A DNA stretch of 64,000 nucleotides from NCBI GenBank assembly GCA_003254885.1, contig QANT01000869.1:1-64000 (forward strand). Reading direction: 5' to 3'. Both the position numbers and the translations under genes were made by a program. Below, piece by piece: positions 58,188 to 64,000 of this stretch. The notes below the pieces were generated by a model that was not told where the DNA came from, did no database searches, and worked only from the letters and a program-made list of their open reading frames with translations. The stretch is from Purshia tridentata. Its lineage: Eukaryota > Streptophyta > Magnoliopsida > Rosales > Rosaceae. Each line of letters begins with the position of its first letter. Within the stretch, counting starts at the first letter, position 1.

Positions 58188-58532
58188 TTTTACTGTATGT
58201 TCCTATTGGGTTATAGTTTAGTCAAAAGGTTAAAGTACGCCCAAACAAACCTCGCAGAAGGTTAAACTGTTAAAGTAACGTCCTTTTCTTTATTTTTGGT
58301 CGAAAAAAAGTACACCCCTTTATTTGTTATTTAATTTGCTAGGAAAAAACTGGAGACGTTGAAACATTTGAGATCTAATTTTAAATTTAATGGCAATTGT
58401 TGAGTAGTTATAAGATCTCATAATACATTAAACTCAAAAAAAAAAAAATCTTAAATTTAATTCTATAAGAATTTCTTTGGTTTGCAAAATTAAGTTCATC
58501 ATAAATTAAGTCATATGTTTTTTTAAGAGTAA

Positions 58533-58680
58533 AGTCTCCTGTCTATTTTTCTTATTCATTTAGTATCAGGTTAAAATTTTAGTTATTAAAATTAGAGTAT
58601 AGAGAAAAAGGAGTTCAATGTTAATAACTAAAATTTTAACCTAGTACCAAACGGGTAGGAAAAACAAGTAAGGGATCCTT
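58533..58680. repeat. Foldback element (MITE-like)
   Basis: About 148 bp form two inverted arms of around 60 bases. The inner arms GGTTAAAATTTTAGTTATTAA and the complement TTAATAACTAAAATTTTAACC are exact, and the outer parts match with several differences. The target duplication is not clear. Confidence 0.75.
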
Positions 58681-60022
58681 TTCATTTGCTTAAGTGAGAT
58701 TGAATGCAAAATTCTTATTCTTTATGTTTTGTAGTTATGAAAAAATAAAATAACTTTTTATTTTCAGTTACGTGTTTGGTTTGTATAAAAATAGAAAAAA
58801 AAAAATTGTTCAGGTTTTCAATTATACTATTTTATATTAAATAAATAACTATTTATATTTCAAGATAAAATTGATATTTAATTATTAATAGAGGTCTTAA
58901 TGTTTTCTCATAAAAAAGGAAAAGTAAACCAAATTGGTTGCAGAGGGTTTCAATTTCCCTATTTTGAAATATCTTTTTCTCATTAAACAAAAATTCTTTT
59001 TTTAGATTGCATTTACCAAACATAGAAAAAAAAATTCTCATTCCAAAGCCTTAAATCCGCCAAGCACATAGGACCTAAATATTTTAAAGTTTTATTTTTT
59101 TAAGTAACATCATATTTATAAATTCATAAATTCATAAAACATCAAACAAAAACTGTGGGCTATCCCTGCCTTTTAAGTGTACTTCTACTTTTCTATAATT
59201 CTCGGTAAGAAATGTTTGAATTGCTTGAAAATTAAGCTACCTACACATGCTGAAAATATCTCGTATATGCATTAAAAATTAAATCAAATATTCATAAAAT
59301 CTGTTTTCTCAAGCCCAAAAAAATTCTTAATAGTAAAAAAATTTTTCTTAATCTATAATCTAAATTAAACTCTTTGTCATGGATACCAATGCTTGTGGTA
59401 CATACCCATCCCCATTATTTAAGTGAAATCTTAGGTTTAATGGAGTGGGTTTCATTAGGACAAGCCTAAGATTTCCATAACAGAGAAGTAGAGAACTAAG
59501 GCGTTTCTCTACCAAAGCCATTCCATCAATCAAAGAAAAGAGACCATTGAAGGTTAAAGAATAGAGTAAGTTGAATCAATATATATACTAATTAAATGCA
59601 AAATCCACATATATGCAGAACACAATTACAGATTGTCCTAGCTAGTAGCTAATTAATTAAGCACAGATAATTAAATAACAGATCGAAGTCCTGGGTTGTG
59701 CCATGTTCTCCCACAGCTTTCTTAAACTTCTTTCTATATATTTGCCACAGCAAGTTAGCAGAGGCAGAAGAAGTTCAAGAAAGCTGTGGAAAAGCATGAC
59801 AGGACTTGCAGTGCAGTGCATATATAATCTCTTCTCCAATTTGTGATTCTTTGATATGATGATAGAGATGGCCTTCACTTGCAGGGACAGTCTCTCTTTT
59901 TGTTGTAATTTGAGTGTGTGATATACCAAAAAAAAAAAGTGTAGAAAGAGAGACTGTCCTTGCCAGTCAAGACTGGGTTGAGTGCATGTGTACTACGTAC
60001 TATATATATACTCACATGCATA

Positions 60023-60058
<36 letters not shown>

Positions 60059-62220
60059 CCACATTTCTCAAATATTATAAATAAATAAAAAGAAGATCGA
60101 AGAAGAAAAAGCACAAAAGTACAGTAGCACACTTTTTTTGTGAGTAGTGTACTACCAGTAAGGGCAGATGTGTAGGTGAGACCGAGAGATAGGTGAAACG
60201 AATTGTGTTACATCCAAAAATACATGCATAACTAACTTTCTATTCCGTACTATGGATCAATATATATGGGGGGTTAAATTTGTACTTGGTTTCATTTCTT
60301 CTTTTTATGAGAAAGGACATTTCAACTACAACTTTAACTAGTATTGTGGAGAGAAAACTACTATTAGATCAGTTATTAGTTAATTTTCACAAACCTGTAA
60401 TATTATATTAAACATATTTAAGTTTTTTCTATTTATTTTCATTTGGTTTTATAGAGCAAGGTATGTGTTGATAGAAAAATTTGTGCACCAAGTAATCTGA
60501 CAACATATGTCAATAATTTAATTGTTACAAATGAGTCAAATTTAGAATAAACTCAGACTTGATTAAATGAAATACTAACTTGCACACATCATATAATCAA
60601 AAAATTTGGTGTTCATAGCCGTACTCATTTAGTATTCTCATTCTTAGACCAAGTCCATGCATGACCCACTTCTCGAAATGCAACTCTTTCAAATATGAAG
60701 CAATAGAAAAAGAAAAAAAAAGAGAGTCTAGCTAGCACTTGAAAGAGAGCAAGTATGCCATATAAATTTTTGAGTTAAGATTTTGAAGGAGAAATATACA
60801 ATTTTTTATTTTATTTTTGAGAAGAGAGGACACTTTGGTTGAACACTATTTCCAATTTATTAAGAGAAAATTTTGTATAGAACAGTTCTATATATTTTAT
60901 ATGTCTGTCTCTTTTATCACGTGACTTATATGAAAAGTCATATGATGAGAGAAATAGACACAATAAACATATTATAAGACCATTTTATGGAAGTTTTTTT
61001 TCAATTCATTCCTATAAGAGGTGAAATCACAAAAAGGAAAAGAGACACCAAAAAAACAGAGAAAAGAGAAAGAAAAACTAGAGAATAGAGAGATAAAAAA
61101 TAATTAAGAGATAAAATAATGACCGACAGAGCGAGAAAAAATTAAAATTCAAACATATAAAACCTTTCATAGCCTTTGACCAAGAGAAAGAAAAAAAAAA
61201 AAAAACACCTTTCACAGCCTTGAAAGGTGATGATTGAGTAAATTTCTCGACTGGTTGAAATTTGTCTCTTAAATTGTCATATTAATGCGTGGTGGTTTTT
61301 TTACGATTTGACAATACTTCTTGAAGTTAATGTGTTTGGTTGACCATTGCTTAATATGAACACATATATGATACGACTTGCTAAATATGAATAAAAATAA
61401 GTTGGATTAGTGCCAAACATGAATAACACAACTATGATAGAATAAATATGTTTAACTAATATTTAAATGAATAATTTTCTCATTTTTAATCTGCATGCAT
61501 CGTCACTTGTATAATTATAGAGTTGTATTTTAAAAGTTTTGTTAGTAACATGATAAAAATACTTTCAAACCTAGAAAATATGGTTTAAAAATAAAAGAAA
61601 TTATGTTTAAGTTTTTAGTTTATTGAGTTAATTAAATTAATAATTCATCAAGTATACGCCAATTATCACTTTAGTCATTTTTGTAAGTTATGTGACAATT
61701 TCCATCTAAAGCACTCATTTGTCATGCACGTGATTCATATTTCAGGGGTATTTTTGTGCTCACAGTACCCTACTCCTCTTACAACATCTCATTTATCCCT
61801 TACATATTCATCTCGCCCTTACCCATGCGTTGCTTTCTTATTTTTCTCAATAATTTTGTTAAAGGAGAAGTAGGATCCCCTTAAATATGGGTCACATGCG
61901 CAACACATGAATGTTTTAGATGAAAAATGTTACATAAGTTACAAAATAAACTAAAATGATACTCGTGCAATAAGTCATAATTCTATAATTTTAAAATGAA
62001 ATTTATAAACCAAAGTGATACTCAACAATTCATAGATTATTACTATAATTAATTCTAGTTTACAAGCTATACGCATTAACTCACAAAAGATACGATTATA
62101 AATGAGTTAAGTTAGTATTAAATCATTCTACGCAATTAATTAAATGGACTATTTATAATTGACCGATATTCTATAAAAAAAAAAATCTATAATTGACCAA
62201 TATTCAACGTGAACCAATAC
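58681..62220. other. Intergenic, AT-rich, no gene seen
   Basis: About 3.5 kb without a supported gene. Contains a TA microsatellite (60025-60052), a pair of inverted words around 59890 and 59946 (GGGACAGTCTCTCTTT / GAAAGAGAGACTGTCC) and the foldback at 60865-61000. Confidence 0.5.
60865..61000. repeat. Imperfect foldback element
   Basis: Two arms of about 60 bases pair imperfectly around a short loop: TGTCTGTCTCTTTTATCACGTGACTT against the complement of AAGTCATATGATGAGAGAAATAGACA, with outer halves also related. It is MITE-like; the family was not identified. Confidence 0.55.
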
Positions 62221-62382
62221 GAAATAACACAACACAATCACTACTCAACGAAGGTTCACGCTATACCGACCACCCTCTCATTTTTTTTTCCCCTTTTTGC
62301 AGAAATAACACAACACAATCACTACTCAACGAAGGTCCAGGCTATATCGACCACCCTCTTTTTTTCCCCTTTTTGCCCCTCC
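62221..62382 (+). repeat. 81-bp tandem duplication across a MITE insertion junction
   Basis: Copy 1 (62221-62301) and copy 2 (62302-62382) both run from GAAATAACACAACACAATCA through the target site CTCAACGAA into the first 40 or so bases of the MITE terminus (GGT[TC]CA[CG]GCTATA, CGACCACCCTC). Flank, target duplication and element end are therefore doubled as one unit, which must have happened after insertion. Confidence 0.9.
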
Positions 62383-63045
62383 AGTAAAAAAAAAAATTTT
62401 TTCTCTCTTCCTCCTTCCCTCACCAGACCACCCACCCCATCTAGACGCCTGTGCGACCCCACTCAGCCGTCGTGCCACCCCACCCCACCCAACCCAGCCA
62501 CTGGCGCGACCCCACTACATCTTCGCCTGTTTAGAAACTTTTCAACACTGGTGTGCTGAAATTTTGGTGATTATTCGGCACTCTATTGTCGAACGTAGGC
62601 AGTATGTTCAGTAAGCAACCACCGAATAAAGGTATTCTACTGAACATATTACTTATATTCAATCATAAGCTGCCAAACTTTTTTGTATTTTTCGACAACA
62701 TACTACCGAATGGGTTTGGAGAGAGCTGGTGGCTGGGGTGGGGTCGCGCGATAGTTGGGTTGGGTGGGGGTGGGGTCGCGCGGTGGCTAGGTTGGGTAGA
62801 GATGAGGTCGCACAAAGAGAGAGAGAGAGAGTGGGTGGGTCACGCCAAAGGCAGGGTTGGGTGGTTGGGGTGGCGCGGCAGCTGAATGGGGCTGCGCTGA
62901 CATCTGGGTGAGGGTGGGTGGTCTGGTGAGAGAGGGAGGAAGAGATAGTTTTTTTTTTTTTACTAGAGGGGCAAAAAGGAAAAAAAAGAAAAAAATGAGA
63001 GGGTGATCAATTTAGCAACAAAGGGTGGTCGGTATAGCCTGGGCC
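62334..63045. mobile_element. Mutator-type MITE with 9-bp target duplication
   Basis: The 712-bp element is bounded by GGTCCAGGCTATA and TATAGCCTGGGCC, with the exact 9-bp direct repeat CTCAACGAA outside each end (62325-62333 and 63046-63054). Inverted arms of over 100 bases include CCTCACCAGACCACCCACCC on the left and its complement on the right. The inner part is G/C-rich with repeated GGGGTCGCGCG and has no coding capacity. A 9-bp duplication is diagnostic of Mutator-like transposition. It ends 33 bp upstream of the likely TATA box of EREX. Confidence 0.9.
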
Positions 63046-63077
63046 CTCAACGAATTGCCACGGCTTTACAAAGTGGG

Positions 63078-63087
63078 TTATATATAA
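63078..63087 (+). promoter_or_regulatory. TATA box of EREX
   Basis: TTATATATAA lies inside a palindrome (GGGTTATATATAACC). Transcription starting 25-35 bp downstream would fall after the ATG at 63100, which favours ATG 63241 as the true start. Confidence 0.55.
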
Positions 63088-63240
63088 CCAAAGTTGAAAA
63101 TGGGCCTCCCTGCCCTTTTAATTTCGTTTGATGGCCCAAAATCAAATCAAATTGCTGTTACAAACAACCAACCAACCATCAACCTTCACACTAGTAGCGG
63201 TAAAAACACCAACGACAGTCCCGACACAACGAACCGAAAA

Positions 63241-63507
63241 ATGAATCTGTACGCGCACGACCTCTCTCTCATGGACTTCAACTTCAACTTCTCCGATCCC
63301 ATTTCCGATCCCTTCACTGCCCCTCATGATGACAAGGACAACAACGACGACGACGACGATGCTACTGATGCCAGAGCCGGCAATTATAGCAATAAAAGAA
63401 ACAAAAGCAAGCGCGTGGAGCGCAGTCGCAGCCCTCCCAAGTACCGCCACGACGGCACTTCACCTCTCCCTATGGGCATGGATTGGAGCCCTCCTCCTCG
63501 GAAATGG
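63241..63507 (+). CDS. EREX: EREX, PX-domain endosomal Rab effector (first exon, partial gene)
   Basis: Exon 1 encodes 89 aa ([20 protein letters not shown]), an acidic Asp run (DNNDDDDD), a basic segment ([13 protein letters not shown]) and the conserved [26 protein letters not shown], ending at donor TGG/GTACTCC. This tail is the signature preceding the PX domain in plant EREX proteins, which bind phosphoinositides and active RAB5 for vacuolar sorting at endosomes. No following exon was recognised before the window end, so intron 1 fills 63508-64000 and the PX and coiled-coil parts lie outside. An in-frame ATG at 63100 is possible but less likely. It resembles At3g15920 from memory. Confidence 0.85.
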
Positions 63508-64000
63508 GTACTCCATCTTTTCGCTTTTTGATCGCGTTTTTATTTATTTTTTATTTTCATTATGATATGTTTTTTTGTTTACTTATGGTTTTTTGGACAC
63601 CCATTTGTGAAGTTTCAATTTTGTTTTTGAGTGAATCGTCTGGTTTGGCTTGGAATTTACAACTTGTTGATATTTTTGGTTTAATTATATTAAACGTTGA
63701 AATTTGATGATGTTTTTTATTAATCTATAGTTCTTGATTTTGAACTTAGTGTGACTCAAGAGGTGATCATGCGCTATAGTCTATGTTTTTAGATAATTAG
63801 CAATCAGATTTTCTAATTTTGTTTTAGCTATGAAGCTATAAAGAGGACATGTGGTACTTAGAAGAGTAACAGCATTAGATTATTTGTTTATAGAACTAGT
63901 GGTGTCCAACTGCAAAGGTCTGCCTGCGCATCTGAAAGCCCCACGAGCATTAACTAGCACACATGCAATGAGTATGTTGTCGATTTTTTGTGGAAGTGTT

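Noticed and set aside
62209-62911. ORFs rich in Pro, Trp and Gly
   Set aside because: They lie inside the G/C-rich MITE and its duplicated junction, and follow the repeat.
63100-63240. Upstream in-frame ATG as the start of EREX
   Set aside because: It lies only about 13 bases after the TATA box, upstream of any likely transcription start, and the extra residues are not family-like.

Overview
This is nuclear DNA from a eudicot plant, probably Rosaceae (Prunus-like). The signs are GT-AG introns, AT-rich intergenic DNA, plant-only families (FRS, DYW-type PPR, DAYSLEEPER, EREX, zinc-less-finger FPG) and many small inverted-repeat elements. Species was judged from protein resemblance only. Two single N bases (1485 and about 52943) mark assembly uncertainty.

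Layout. 1-14.6 kb is gene-poor and transposon-rich: a small MITE (74-325), a 6.2-kb Mutator-like element (917-7153) with long terminal inverted repeats, a broken MuDR-type transposase and an antisense GRF zinc-finger ORF, then about 5.5 kb of AT-rich DNA, then a solo LTR (12726-13758) with a perfect 5-bp target duplication. 14.7-25 kb holds FPG1 (base-excision repair glycosylase, +) and a plastid-type alpha/beta hydrolase (-) with a TRIM element in one intron. 25.6-46.4 kb carries three FRS6/FRS8-like genes (+). Between the first and second lie a tRNA-Thr and a cluster of small secreted CX3C peptide genes (-) with decayed copies. 47.4-55.5 kb, all on the minus strand, holds HUS1, a DYW PPR gene and a DAYSLEEPER-like domesticated hAT gene. 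55.5-63 kb is leader and intergenic DNA with foldback elements. The window ends in the first exon of EREX (PX-domain Rab effector, +), with a Mutator-type MITE just upstream of its TATA box.

How the genes relate. FPG1 and HUS1 both act in genome maintenance (8-oxoguanine excision; the 9-1-1 checkpoint clamp), but the order FPG - hydrolase - FRS6 - HUS1 matches from memory the Arabidopsis run At1g52500-At1g52530, and PPR/EREX matches At3g15930/At3g15920. Shared ancestry of the neighbourhood explains the grouping better than co-regulation does. The FRS genes and the hAT gene are domesticated transposases.

The most notable observations are a pair of mutually exclusive exons in FPG1 that swap the first half of the zinc-less finger, a birth-and-death cluster of CX3C secreted peptides with duplicated upstream DNA, the GRF-finger ORF antisense inside the MULE, a frame-breaking 334-bp tandem duplication in the MULE transposase, and the MITE at the EREX promoter with an 81-bp duplication over its insertion junction.
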